64,000 nt of DNA from JAXMAF01 sp046350555 (GTDB lineage: Bacteria > Planctomycetota > Phycisphaerae > Phycisphaerales > SM1A02). Numbering within the stretch: the stretch's first letter is position 1; the number at the start of each line of letters is the position of its first letter. The stretch spans positions 4,894 through 68,893 of the forward strand of contig JAXMAF010000026.1 of the NCBI GenBank assembly GCA_046350555.1. Reading direction: 5' to 3'. Made by a program: the position numbers and the translations under genes. The notes below the pieces were generated by a model. That model worked only from the letters and a program-made list of their open reading frames with translations. It was not told the DNA's origin and did no database searches. Shown piece after piece: positions 19,950 to 28,079 of the stretch.

Positions 19950-20143
19950 GGCTGCGGCCTCCCGTGATGTGTGATGCATCGTCCGACGACGTGAGTGCGT
20001 CTCGGCTTCGAACGGTACGCCCGGTGCGCGGAGCGCACGGCGCGGAAGACGGCCGTGAACCGACCGTGGCTGCGCGCCGGGCGGCCGGGAGGGCTGCGGC
20101 CCTGCGGTCGCGGCGACGGCAGCGCCGCCGATCGCCGCGCTCG

Positions 20144-20761
20144 TCACCGCGCCAGCGGCCGCCGCGCCCGCGCGCATGGCGCGTGCCTGAAGCACGCCTC
20201 GAAATGATCGTTCACGATGCCCACCGCCTGCATCATGGCGTACATCGTCGTCGGGCCGACGAAGGAGAAGCCGCGACGGCGAAGCTCCTTCGAGAGCGCC
20301 TTGGACTCCGTCGTCTCGGCGACGATGTCGGCGCGGGTGCGAAGCGCCGGGCGGGGCGTCGTTGGAGCGAAGCGCCAGAGGAACGTCGCCAGCGAGCCGT
20401 GCTCCTCGCGCAGTTCGAGCACCCGCCGGGCGTTGTTGATCGCCGACTCGATCTTGCCGCGATGGCGCACGATGGCGGCGTTCGCGACGAGCCGGGCGAC
20501 ATCCCGCTCGCCGAAGCGGGCGAGCTTCGATGCGTCGAAATCGGCCATCGCGGCGCGGAATGCCTCGCGCTTGCGCAGGATCGTCAGCCAGCTCAGCCCC
20601 GACTGGAAGCCTTCGAGGACGATCTTCTCGAAGAGGTGGCGGTCGTCGGTCGACGGCACGCCCCATTCCGTGTCGTGGTAGGCGACATAGTCGGGAGCGT
20701 CGCCGCACCAGAAGCAGCGGTGGCGGTTGCGCGGCGCCGGGATCACGACGTCGGTGGACAC
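20144..20761 (-). CDS. tag: DNA-3-methyladenine glycosylase I
   Basis: A 205-residue helix-hairpin-helix-type glycosylase that removes 3-methyladenine from DNA (base excision repair, cytoplasmic). Conserved features are RCFWCGDAPDYVAYHDTEWG, FEKIVLEGFQSGLSWLTILRKRE, RHRGKIESAINNAR and GIVNDHFEACFRH. The spacing of Cys16 and His29, and the C-terminal HxxxC pair, match the zinc site of E. coli Tag. The Glu of IVLEG matches the catalytic Glu. GTG 20761 fits the usual N-terminal length; no ribosome-binding site is obvious. It ends a run of closely spaced minus-strand genes and starts 35 bases after the upstream hypothetical gene. Confidence 0.93.
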   Translation of the reverse strand: MSTDVVIPAPRNRHRCFWCGDAPDYVAYHDTEWGVPSTDDRHLFEKIVLEGFQSGLSWLTILRKREAFRAAMADFDASKLARFGERDVARLVANAAIVRHRGKIESAINNARRVLELREEHGSLATFLWRFAPTTPRPALRTRADIVAETTESKALSKELRRRGFSFVGPTTMYAMMQAVGIVNDHFEACFRHAPCARARRPLAR

Positions 20762-20796
20762 GCCGCAGCGTAGCGGTGTCGGTGTGGAGCTCCGCG

Positions 20797-21522
20797 CTAC
20801 GGACCGGCGGCCCCCAGCCACTTCAACTGTGGCTCGATGGCGCGGCCGTCGATGACGATCGGCTTCGTGGGCGGGACGTGCGCCCGGAGCAGCTCGAGGG
20901 TCCGTTCGCGCGGCAGGACGCCCTCGCCCAGCGCCACGCGGACTGGCGGCTGGTCCTCCTGCTCCGGCGGCCGGCAGTCCGCGAGGAAGATCGCGGAGGC
21001 GACGGGCCCGAGCGCGGCGAAGATCCGGTCGAGATGATCCTCGATCCGTTCGAGCATCGAGCCCTCCAGCAGCGCGACGGGATCGAGCGCAATCTCGAAT
21101 GGCTGTCCGGTCCGCGCGGCGCGGAAGCGGATCGCCGAGGTCGCGTCGCTCAGCACGTGGCGGCAGTGCGGAACGAAGCAGAGCGTGGCGTCGTGGCGCT
21201 CCAGCGCCGGACGCACCTGGTCGCACGCGGCGTCGAGCGCGGCGCGACCCGCCGCGAGCCAGTTGCGCGGCTCGGCGGCGAGCAGATCGGGTGCGAGCGA
21301 GCCCGACGGCGAGACGAGCCGCAGGGTGCTCCGGCTGCGCGGCAGCGCGGGATCGAAGATCCACGGCTCCTCGGCCCGTCCGTCGAGGATGTTGGCGTTC
21401 GTGCGGCACGCGAAGATCGTCTCCGGCGCACCGCGTCGCACGATGATCGCGTCGCACGCCGGCGCCGGGACCTTGGCCTGCGCCGCGATCCAGCGCGCGT
21501 CATGTTCGACGAAGAGTTGCAT
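20797..21522 (-). CDS. Conserved hypothetical protein
   Basis: A 241-residue soluble protein with no signal peptide or membrane segment. ATG 21522 has GAGG seven bases upstream. It contains alternating strand/helix patterns (CDAIIVRRGA, TLCFVPHCRHVL, ASAIFLADCRPPEQ, KPIVIDGRAIEPQLKWLGA). I do not recognise the family. It lies 31 bases after queD and 35 bases before tag, so it is probably co-transcribed with them. That position gives no firm functional hint. Confidence 0.7.
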   Translation of the reverse strand: MQLFVEHDARWIAAQAKVPAPACDAIIVRRGAPETIFACRTNANILDGRAEEPWIFDPALPRSRSTLRLVSPSGSLAPDLLAAEPRNWLAAGRAALDAACDQVRPALERHDATLCFVPHCRHVLSDATSAIRFRAARTGQPFEIALDPVALLEGSMLERIEDHLDRIFAALGPVASAIFLADCRPPEQEDQPPVRVALGEGVLPRERTLELLRAHVPPTKPIVIDGRAIEPQLKWLGAAGP

Positions 21523-21553
21523 GGACGGACCTCGGCGGGCGGGTCCTCGATCG

Positions 21554-21913
21554 TCAACCGCGGAACTCGCAGCGGCTCGAGCACGTCTCGTGCACGACGA
21601 TCTCGGCGAGCAGCGGCAGCGTCGGCTTCAAGCGGTCCCAGATCCACTTCGCGATCATCTCGCTGGTGGGATTCTCGAGCCCGGGGATCTCGTTCAGGCA
21701 GTGATGGTCGAGGGCCCGCTCGATCGGCGCGATGGCTGTCTTGATCTCGCCATAGTCGACGAGGTAGCCCTTCTCCGGCCGCACGTCGCCGGCGACGATC
21801 ACGTCGGCGCGGAACGAATGGCCGTGCAGCCGCCGGCACTTGTGGCCCTCGGGAAACGTCGGGAGCCAGTGCGCGGCCTCGAATGTGAAGGACTTCGAGA
21901 GGCGAACGTGCAT
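21554..21913 (-). CDS. queD: 6-carboxytetrahydropterin synthase (QueD/PTPS family)
   Basis: A 119-residue T-fold enzyme that converts dihydroneopterin triphosphate to 6-carboxy-tetrahydropterin in the queuosine/7-deazaguanine pathway. The zinc ligands His15, His30 and His32 are seen in FEAAHWLP and RRLHGHSF, with the catalytic Cys26 in GHKCRRLH. YLVDYGEIK, LDHHCLNE and NPTSEMIAKWIWDRL are the usual later motifs, and a Glu near the end (VVHETCSSRCEF) binds the pterin. Length is typical. No other queuosine gene is in the window. It sits 120 bases downstream of rplS on the same strand. Confidence 0.92.
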   Translation of the reverse strand: MHVRLSKSFTFEAAHWLPTFPEGHKCRRLHGHSFRADVIVAGDVRPEKGYLVDYGEIKTAIAPIERALDHHCLNEIPGLENPTSEMIAKWIWDRLKPTLPLLAEIVVHETCSSRCEFRG

Positions 21914-22033
21914 GGCGCGGGCGAGACGCGGGACGTGTGCGGGCGTGCGGTGCGGCTGGAGCGGGGTCGCGGAGGCGTCTGGATCGGGCAGCGGGATCGG
22001 AAGTGGGACTCGGGAGACCAGCGCGCGCTGCGG

Positions 22034-22423
22034 TCACGCGCTCGCCGGCGCGGCTTCCTTCTCGCCGTCGCGGCGGTCGCGCAGGCGGCGGCTCTTGCCG
22101 ACGCGGTCGCGCAGGTAGAAGAGCTTCGCGCGGCGGGCGTCGCTGCGGCGCACGAGCTCGATCCTGGCGATGCGCGGCGAGTGCAGCGGGAAGATGCGCT
22201 CGACGCCCTCGTTGGCGACGATGCGGCGCACCGTGATCGTCCGGTTGATGCCGCGACCCTTCATGGCGATGAGGACGCCCTGGAAGACCTGGATGCGCTC
22301 CTTCTCGCCTTCGATGATGCGACAGTGCACGTCGATCGTGTCGCCGATCTGGAGATCGGGAAGATCCGATGCGGGCTTGATCTGGCTGGCGACGATGGAC
22401 TCGAGGATCTGGGTGGGGTTCAT
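22034..22423 (-). CDS. rplS: Ribosomal protein L19
   Basis: 129 residues with the L19 core: IGDTIDVHCRIIEGEKERIQ, FQGVLIAMKGRGINRTITVRRI, GVERIFPLHSPRIARIE and RRAKLFYLRDRVGKSRRL. ATG 22423 follows GAAGG by eight bases. L19 sits at the interface of the two ribosomal subunits. The C-terminus has a short charged Ala/Glu extension. It is the last gene of the rpsP-trmD-rplS cluster. Confidence 0.96.
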   Translation of the reverse strand: MNPTQILESIVASQIKPASDLPDLQIGDTIDVHCRIIEGEKERIQVFQGVLIAMKGRGINRTITVRRIVANEGVERIFPLHSPRIARIELVRRSDARRAKLFYLRDRVGKSRRLRDRRDGEKEAAPASA

Positions 22424-22528
22424 GGGTCGTGGCCTTCGGGGCCGCAGGTTGGCCCGGTCTTCCCGCGTCGCCGGGGCGTGGTCGGCCGGCGGGCGGTTCT
22501 TGCGACTTGAGCGATCGCTGGGTGATCC

Positions 22529-23269
22529 TCAGGGGTCGCACGGTCTCAGGAGGTCGGGACGGCGCGTGCGCGTCCGCTCCAGCATTCGTTCGCGGCGCCA
22601 TGCCTCGATGGCCGCATGGTCGCCGCTGAGCAACACCTCGGGAACGCTTCGCCCGTGCCACTCGCGCGGCCGGGTGAAGTGGGAGCAGTCCAGGAGCCGG
22701 AGCTGCTCGGGCTCCGTTCCACGCTCCGCCGGCCCGAGCGATCGTGCGGCGAAGGAGTCCTGCGCCGCCGAATGCTCGTGCCCCAACGCACCCGGCTGAA
22801 GGCGGACGACCGCGTCCGCAAGCAGCATCGCCGGGAGTTCGCCTCCGCTGAGCACGTAGTCTCCCACGCTCAGCTCCAGAGGCGCCAGCTCGTCGATGAC
22901 CCGCTCATCGACACCTTCGTAGTGCCCGGCGATCAGGAGCAGCCGGGGATGGCTGGCCAGTTCCTCGACACGCCGCTGCGTGAGCCGTTCACCTTGCGGC
23001 GTGAGGAGGATTCGGGTGGCCGTTCGTTCGTCCAGTCGTTCCGCGGCGAGGACCGCATCGAAGAGCGGCTGGCACATCAACACCATTCCGGGTCCGCCGC
23101 CGAACGGACGATCATCGACCTTGCGATGCTTGTTGTCGGCGTGATCTCGAATGTCGTGAACGTGAAACTCGACGAGTCCGCTCGCCGCCGCCCGACCCAT
23201 GATGCTGGCGCCGAGCACCGGCGCGAACATCTCGGGAAAGAGCGTGAGCATGTCGATCCGCAGCGTCAT
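22529..23269 (-). CDS. trmD: tRNA (guanine-N1-)-methyltransferase
   Basis: About 246 residues; methylates G37 of tRNAs reading CNN codons, using S-adenosylmethionine bound in a trefoil knot. Motifs include LTLFPEMFAPVL, RKVDDRPFGGGPGMVL, LLIAGHYEGVDERVID and the knot segment LSVGDYVLSGGELPAM, with FTRPREWHGRSVPEVLLSGDHAAIEAWR near the C-terminus. ATG 23269 gives the family N-terminus; ATG 23251 (MLTLFPEM) is also possible and neither has a convincing ribosome-binding site. It lies between rpsP and rplS, the usual order, but without rimM in between. Confidence 0.95.
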   Translation of the reverse strand: MTLRIDMLTLFPEMFAPVLGASIMGRAAASGLVEFHVHDIRDHADNKHRKVDDRPFGGGPGMVLMCQPLFDAVLAAERLDERTATRILLTPQGERLTQRRVEELASHPRLLLIAGHYEGVDERVIDELAPLELSVGDYVLSGGELPAMLLADAVVRLQPGALGHEHSAAQDSFAARSLGPAERGTEPEQLRLLDCSHFTRPREWHGRSVPEVLLSGDHAAIEAWRRERMLERTRTRRPDLLRPCDP

Positions 23270-23396
23270 CCTCGATGTGGAAGCGATCGTGCGAAGCGAC
23301 CCGCGCCACGAGGCGTACGGCCTGGACTCCACGCGCACGCAACTGTGCCCGCGGCGCGCCGCCGGGGCCGCGCCAACGGAGCGCGGCGCCGGGCCG

Positions 23397-23678
23397 TCAC
23401 GCCGCTGGAGCCGTCTCGCGGTGCTTGCCGGGCGTCGGATCGATGCCCGACTTCCTGAGCAGCGACGCGACCGTCTCGCTGGGCTGCGCGCCCACGCTGA
23501 GCCAGTGCTTGATGCGTTCGTCCTTGAGCGAGAGCTGCTTGCCCTGGGGCGCGGTGGGGCTGTACCAGCCCAATTCCTCGATCACGCGACCGTCGCGAGG
23601 CGAGCGCTTGTCCATCGCGCTGAGCCGATAGAACGGCGAGTGGATGCGACCCATCCGCTTGAAGCGAAGCACGACCAT
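23397..23678 (-). CDS. rpsP: Ribosomal protein S16
   Basis: 93 residues; typical start VVLRFKRMGRIHSPFYRL, then DKRSPRDGRVIEELGWYSP, and DERIKHWLSVGAQPSETVASLL. ATG 23678 has AGGAG nine bases upstream. It heads the rpsP-trmD-rplS cluster. The spacing to trmD is 127 bases, too short for rimM. Confidence 0.96.
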   Translation of the reverse strand: MVVLRFKRMGRIHSPFYRLSAMDKRSPRDGRVIEELGWYSPTAPQGKQLSLKDERIKHWLSVGAQPSETVASLLRKSGIDPTPGKHRETAPAA

Positions 23679-23947
23679 GAAAGGAAACTCCTGAGGAGCG
23701 CCGACCTCGGACGGGGAACCGCCGCATGGCGGAGCCGACCGGGGCGCCCGTGGAGAAGCTCGAGCGAGCTTCCGTGCGGACGCCCTTTGGCGGGCGGGGG
23801 CGAAGGGGCCGAGTATAGCGGGACGTCCGCTGCGCGGCGAGCAGGCGAGCTCCGCGGCGCGAGGATCGGGGCTGTGATTCGAGCGCGGGCGTCCGGGCGT
23901 CGACCCGGATCCCCGATTCCAGATCTCAGATCTCAGATCACGGATTC

Positions 23948-24017
23948 CTGCTCCCTGCTCCCTGCTCCCTGCTCCCTGCTCCCTGCTCCCTGCTCCCTGC
24001 TCCCTGCTCCCTGATCC
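23948..24017 (+). repeat. Heptamer tandem array CTGCTCC x9
   Basis: Nine perfect CTGCTCC units followed by one CTGATCC lie between the M50 protease stop and the rpsP promoter region. Just upstream, AGATCTC-type units repeat (CAGATCTCAGATCTCAGATC). Read on the minus strand it is GGAGCAG, which resembles repeated Shine-Dalgarno cores, but no start codon follows. It is probably a slippage-prone microsatellite. Confidence 0.85.
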
Positions 24018-24059
24018 CCGGTCCCCGGTCCCGCGCCGGCGCAGCCGCCGCCACCCCCC

Positions 24060-24725
24060 TCACATCGTCACGCCCGCGACCGCGGCTTTCAGCTCGGCGG
24101 CCCAGGTCATCGGCCAGCGGTAGAGAAGCTGGTCGATGTCGGTGCTGAAGAAGAGCATCATGATCGCGAGTCCGATGAACGGCGCGTTGGGCATGTGCAC
24201 CCAGCGCCAGACGCGGTCCGAGAAGCCGGCCAGGATCATCGCGCCGTCCAGCGGCGGCGCGGGAAGCAGGTTGAAGCAGGCGAGCATGACGTTGAGCATG
24301 CCGCCGATTGTGAGGAAGAGTTCCAGGTTGGCGCTCGTCTGCGAGGTCGGATCGCCGTGGCGCACGACAAGCCCGGCGCCGATCATCGCGGCGACCGCCA
24401 AGGCGATGTTCATGGCCGGCCCGGCGGCGGCGACGGCGATGTGGCCGCGCCGACCCCAGCGATAGTTGGACGGGTTCGTCGGCATCACGCCCCAGGCGAT
24501 TCCCACGAGCGCGAAGACGATGAGCGACGTGCCGCCCATGTGGACGAGCGGGTTGATGGTCATGCGTCCGAGCCGCCGCGGCGTGTCGTCGCCCTGCCAG
24601 AGCGCGACCCACCCGTGGGCGAGCTCGTGCAGCACGATCGAGCAGATCACCCAGAAGACCCACGCGAAGACCAGGAGCATTCCGCCCTGCTCCCACATCT
24701 GATGGACCCACCATCCGTTGGTCAT
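24060..24725 (-). CDS. Site-2 protease family (M50) membrane metalloprotease
   Basis: A 221-residue polytopic protein with the M50 zinc motif HELAHG in the first helical region (WVICSIVLHELAHGWVALWQGD), a middle NPLVHMGG and IAVAAAGPAMN segment, and the second metal-binding motif NLLPAPPLDGAMIL. Five or six membrane helices are visible. This compact form, lacking a PDZ domain, is common as a stand-alone 'site-2 protease family' protein; its substrate is unknown. Its ATG (24725) overlaps the moaC stop by four bases (ATGA), so translation is likely coupled to moaC. The downstream gap to rpsP holds the CTGCTCC array. Confidence 0.88.
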   Translation of the reverse strand: MTNGWWVHQMWEQGGMLLVFAWVFWVICSIVLHELAHGWVALWQGDDTPRRLGRMTINPLVHMGGTSLIVFALVGIAWGVMPTNPSNYRWGRRGHIAVAAAGPAMNIALAVAAMIGAGLVVRHGDPTSQTSANLELFLTIGGMLNVMLACFNLLPAPPLDGAMILAGFSDRVWRWVHMPNAPFIGLAIMMLFFSTDIDQLLYRWPMTWAAELKAAVAGVTM

Positions 24726-25297
24726 GGGCGCGCCTCGGACTGGGATGCACGGTGTCGGCGCGAACCGGCCTTCACCGATCGGGGCTCCGCCACCCGAGGT
24801 TCCGGCGACCTCGGCTTGGACGACGCGGCATCGGTCGACCGCGGCTGCGACTTGACCTTCTCGACGACGCGGACGCCGTCGACGCGAAGCGACGTGTCGA
24901 TCGCCTTGGTCATGTCCCAGAGCGTCAGGGCCGCCACGCTCGCGGCGACCAGCGCCTCCATCTCCACGCCGGTGCGGTGGGCGACGCTGGCCGTCGCGAC
25001 CACGCGGAGGCGGTCGGGCGCGGCGCGCTCGAAGTCCACCGTCGCCTGATCGAGCGGCAGCGTGTGGCAGAGCGGGATGAGCTCGTCGCAGCGCTTGGCG
25101 GCGGCGATCCCGGCGATTCTCGCCACCGCGAGCGCCTCGCCCTTGGGCAGGCGGCCCGCGAGCAGGAGGTCGATGGTCGCTGGCTGCGCGACGAAGAACG
25201 CCTCCGCGACGGCGCGGCGGGCGACGATCGGCTTCGCGCCGACGTCGACCATGCGGGCGGCGCCGCGTTCATCGAGATGGGTGAGCCGCCGGGACAC
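24722..25297 (-). CDS. moaC: Cyclic pyranopterin monophosphate synthase
   Basis: About 191 residues. MoaC acts with MoaA to make the first pterin intermediate of molybdenum cofactor. Key motifs are THLDERGAARMVDVG, PKGEALAVARIAGI, KRCDELIPLCHTLPLD (active-site His), ASVAHRTGVEMEALVAASVAALTLWDMTKAID (conserved Glu, Asp and Lys) and a C-terminal VEKVKS. GTG 25297 gives the normal N-terminus. About 30 residues beyond the family end (Ser/Pro/Arg-rich) form an extra tail. No other moa genes are in the window. Its stop overlaps the M50 protease start. Confidence 0.93.
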   Translation of the reverse strand: MSRRLTHLDERGAARMVDVGAKPIVARRAVAEAFFVAQPATIDLLLAGRLPKGEALAVARIAGIAAAKRCDELIPLCHTLPLDQATVDFERAAPDRLRVVATASVAHRTGVEMEALVAASVAALTLWDMTKAIDTSLRVDGVRVVEKVKSQPRSTDAASSKPRSPEPRVAEPRSVKAGSRRHRASQSEARP

Positions 25298-25389
25298 GTG
25301 GAGAGGGTAGCGACCGTCTCGCGTCTCAAGCCCGAGCGGGCGACACGCCACGCGACACGCGACACGCCCACCGTCCGGGACCGCCGCGC

Positions 25390-27045
25390 TCACGTCAGGT
25401 GCCGGAGCTCGCCGGCGACGATCGTCGCGTCGACGCGCGGCGGGTCCAGCGCCCAGTCGGCCGAGAACGGATCGCGCGACAGGACGACGAGGTCGGCTGC
25501 GAAGCCGCGGCGAATCGCACCCACGTCCCGCAGGCCGAGCATCTCGGCGGCGTCGCACGTGTAGGCGCGCAGGGCCTCGGGCGGCGTGAGCGCCTGGTCG
25601 CCGCCGACGACGGTTTCATCGAGCGTGAGGGCGGTGATGGCGGCGCGCATTCCCAGGAGCGGATCGGGCGAGACGATCGGCCAGTCGCTTCCGAAGGCGA
25701 GCCGCGCGCCGGCGTCCAGGTATCGACGGAAGGGGAAGAAGCGATCCATCCTCTCGGCCCCGAGCCGCGCCTGCGCGTCGCGGCCATCGTCGGCCTTGTG
25801 CAGTGGCTGCATGCTCAGCCAGCGGCCTCGTGTGCGCGCCACGTCGCGCGGATGCGCCGTCTGGGCGTGCTCGATGCGCACCCGCGCGTCGCGCGGAAGG
25901 GCGTCGGCGACGTCGAGGGCGAGGCGCAGCGCCTCGTCGCCGATGGCATGCATGCTCGGGGAGAGTCCCGCCGCGACGACCATCCTCGCCCAGTCGAGGA
26001 GCACGCCTCGCTCCGCCAGCTCGACGAGGACGCCGCGTCCGTCATCCTCGCGTCGGCGCGGGTCGGCGCCCGGCGCGAGGTCCACATAGGGTTCGAGCAT
26101 CCGCGCCGTGCGCGAGCCGAGCGTGCCGTCGATGAACGCCTTACAACCAAGCAGTCGCAGCCGATCGTCGTTCGCGAAGCGCGTGGCGAAGGAGAGATCG
26201 AGCGGCCATTCGCGGTCGAGGAGCGTGACGAGCACGCGCGGCGCGAGCCGGCGCCGCACCGGCTCGAGGACGTCGCGCACTTCCGCGGCGAGCTCCATCG
26301 ACATCGCGGTCGTGACGCCGAGGCGCAGCAATCGCTCGCATGCGCCGGCCAGCGCGCGGCGCTTGCCGGCGAGGTCGGGCTTGGGAACCAACGGGTCGAC
26401 CAGTTGCCACGCGGCGGCCTCCTGGAGCACGCCGGTCGGTGCGCCGGAGGCGTCGCGCACGATTCGTCCGCCGCGTGGATCGACGCGGGTGTCGATGCGT
26501 CGCAGCACGGCGCGGTTGACCAGGCAAGCGTGCCGATCCATCCGATAGAGCACGGCCGGTCGGTCGCCGCAGGCGCGCAGCCACGACGCGTCCGGAAGCG
26601 CGCCGTCGCGCCCATCGTGCCCGCCCTCGTTCTTCGCTGCCCAGTTCTCTTCCGACCAGCCCGCGCCTTCGAGCCATGCGCCCTCCGGGAGCGCGGCGTG
26701 GCGCTCGGCGACGAGGCGCTCGAACTCGGCGCGGCTCCGCGCGCCGGAGAGGTCCAGCCGCGACAGCGCAAGCCCACCGAGCAGCAGGTGCAGGTGCGCG
26801 TCGATGAACCCCGGCACGACCGTTCGTCCACCGACATCGAGCACGTCGCCAGTGCACACGATCGGTCGCGACGGCGGCGCGGCCGATGGAGAGCCCCGAG
26901 CCGATCCGTCGTCGGGAGGCGCATCGGCACCGGTCCCGGCGACCGACACGATCCGGCCATCGCGCAGCTCGATCGATCGAGCCGTCGCCGGTCGATCGCG
27001 ATCCAAGGTGAGCACGTGCGCGTTGTCGATGCGGCGCAGCGGCAT
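25390..27045 (-). CDS. Amidohydrolase family protein (YtcJ-like, amidohydrolase 3)
   Basis: 551 residues. The N-terminal beta-sandwich (IDNAHVLTLD) leads to the metal site GFIDAHLHLLLGGLAL. Later metal and active-site segments include KAFIDGTLGSRTA, LSPSMHAIGDEALRLAL, VRIEHAQTAHP and FGSDWPIVSPDPLLGM, and the protein ends with GFAADLVVLSRDPF. This order matches the YtcJ/AepA-type metal-dependent hydrolases acting on amide or related bonds; the substrate is unknown. ATG 27045 and the first five codons lie inside a dispersed repeat (27028-27362), so the natural start may have been altered by the insertion. The frame stays open upstream only within the repeat. Confidence 0.9.
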   Translation of the reverse strand: MPLRRIDNAHVLTLDRDRPATARSIELRDGRIVSVAGTGADAPPDDGSARGSPSAAPPSRPIVCTGDVLDVGGRTVVPGFIDAHLHLLLGGLALSRLDLSGARSRAEFERLVAERHAALPEGAWLEGAGWSEENWAAKNEGGHDGRDGALPDASWLRACGDRPAVLYRMDRHACLVNRAVLRRIDTRVDPRGGRIVRDASGAPTGVLQEAAAWQLVDPLVPKPDLAGKRRALAGACERLLRLGVTTAMSMELAAEVRDVLEPVRRRLAPRVLVTLLDREWPLDLSFATRFANDDRLRLLGCKAFIDGTLGSRTARMLEPYVDLAPGADPRRREDDGRGVLVELAERGVLLDWARMVVAAGLSPSMHAIGDEALRLALDVADALPRDARVRIEHAQTAHPRDVARTRGRWLSMQPLHKADDGRDAQARLGAERMDRFFPFRRYLDAGARLAFGSDWPIVSPDPLLGMRAAITALTLDETVVGGDQALTPPEALRAYTCDAAEMLGLRDVGAIRRGFAADLVVLSRDPFSADWALDPPRVDATIVAGELRHLT

Positions 27046-27362
27046 GTGTGGTGGACGGTAGCGGGGGCGGTCGGCGGGGCGGTTGCGAACCGCTGGATGC
27101 GCTGGCGGTTCCACCAGGCGAAGGAGTTGCACCTGGCGGTGTGACGAAGCGGGCTGCTGGCCGCTCCCGATTCCGACGTCGGCTTGCTCCTCTCCAGCGG
27201 AACAACGGTCATCGGGGCGTCCGGGTCAGGCGTCGCGACGCGCGATCGTCTTCGGTGCGCTCGGCCCACAAGGCGCGCGTCTCGCCGAAGAGGAGCAATC
27301 CTCTGCGCGAGATGGGCCTCCGGGCGCCACTCAAGGCAATGCATGGCCAGGGATAACCGGTG
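27028..27362 (+). repeat. Dispersed repeat R4, copy a (uninterrupted form)
   Basis: From GATGCGGCGCAGCGGCATG to GGGATAACCGGTGGCT this segment is nearly identical to 31243-31313 joined to 32998-33262. In this copy GCTGGATG (around 27102) occurs once and is directly followed by CGCTGGCGG; in the other copy the same site is split by a mobile element. The right end (ACCGGTGGCT) is the reverse of the left end of repeat R3 (AGCCACCG). No conserved protein is recognisable. It forms the left border of the low-GC cassette. Confidence 0.75.
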
Positions 27363-27533
27363 GCTCTCGCTCCACTCCGTTGCGCCGAATACCAAACATA
27401 CCACGAGCAAGTAGGGATAGATTCCCCAAAAAAGCATGCTCCTTTCGGTTGCTGGGATGTTCGAGTGGTGATAGGGTACAGTCGTTTGTGGGCTGCCCCC
27501 GGTCTGTGTCTGAAAATTCTGGAGGCAAACGCC

Positions 27534-28034
27534 ATGATGACGGGGCTCAGTTTGCGTAAATTTGCAGCGTTGTTCGTAGTCGCTAGCGTTGCCGGTCTCG
27601 CGGCATCGCTGTTTGCCACGCAACGGCAACAACGGTACCAGATGAGTTTCGAAGCAGCCTCGTTTCGCGGCAGCGTGCCCCAAGGGACGATCACCTGCGT
27701 CCAGCACGCAAAACTGGACCACGTCATACTCTGTAGCGGAGGTGGTGGAGTATGCGGTCCGCCGGCACCATGCAACGGAACGTGCGACCAGCCGCGCATC
27801 GGCTCTTGCGTGCCCGTAGTAAGCTTCATTCCCAATGGCGACGGCGCTGTGTATATGGCCAAGCAGCATTGTGGAATAACGATTAACGGCGCGGCCGTGA
27901 GCACATACAACACATACAAGTGCAATCTTCCCGCATTGGATGAGTGCTATTGCAATGAAACGCCGGCCAATCAGTGCGGTGGCCCGTTTAGGTGCAATTT
28001 TCTCCCATACTGGACGTCTTGCAGTCCATCGTGA
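27534..28034 (+). CDS. Cys-rich secreted small protein (cassette gene A)
   Basis: 166 residues. GGAGG lies eight bases before ATG 27534. An N-terminal hydrophobic segment (FAALFVVASVAGLAASLFA) looks like a signal peptide or anchor. The mature part holds 13 cysteines in about 110 residues, in clusters (VCGPPAPCNGTC, DECYCNETPANQCGGPFRC), suggesting a disulfide-stabilised extracellular fold. I do not recognise the family. It is the first gene of a four-gene plus-strand cassette whose third member is a C39-like protease, so it is a candidate substrate or precursor (inference). Codon use has more A/T at third positions than the housekeeping genes nearby. Confidence 0.7.
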   Translation: MMTGLSLRKFAALFVVASVAGLAASLFATQRQQRYQMSFEAASFRGSVPQGTITCVQHAKLDHVILCSGGGGVCGPPAPCNGTCDQPRIGSCVPVVSFIPNGDGAVYMAKQHCGITINGAAVSTYNTYKCNLPALDECYCNETPANQCGGPFRCNFLPYWTSCSPS

Positions 28035-28079
28035 ATTTCCGCAGGTGATACTCCGGCACCATCGGCAACAGGAGTCAAC

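Noticed and set aside
23948..24017. Possible CRISPR array
   Set aside because: The units are contiguous 7-mers with no spacers; the 9-mer array at 62649 has the same problem. No cas gene is present.
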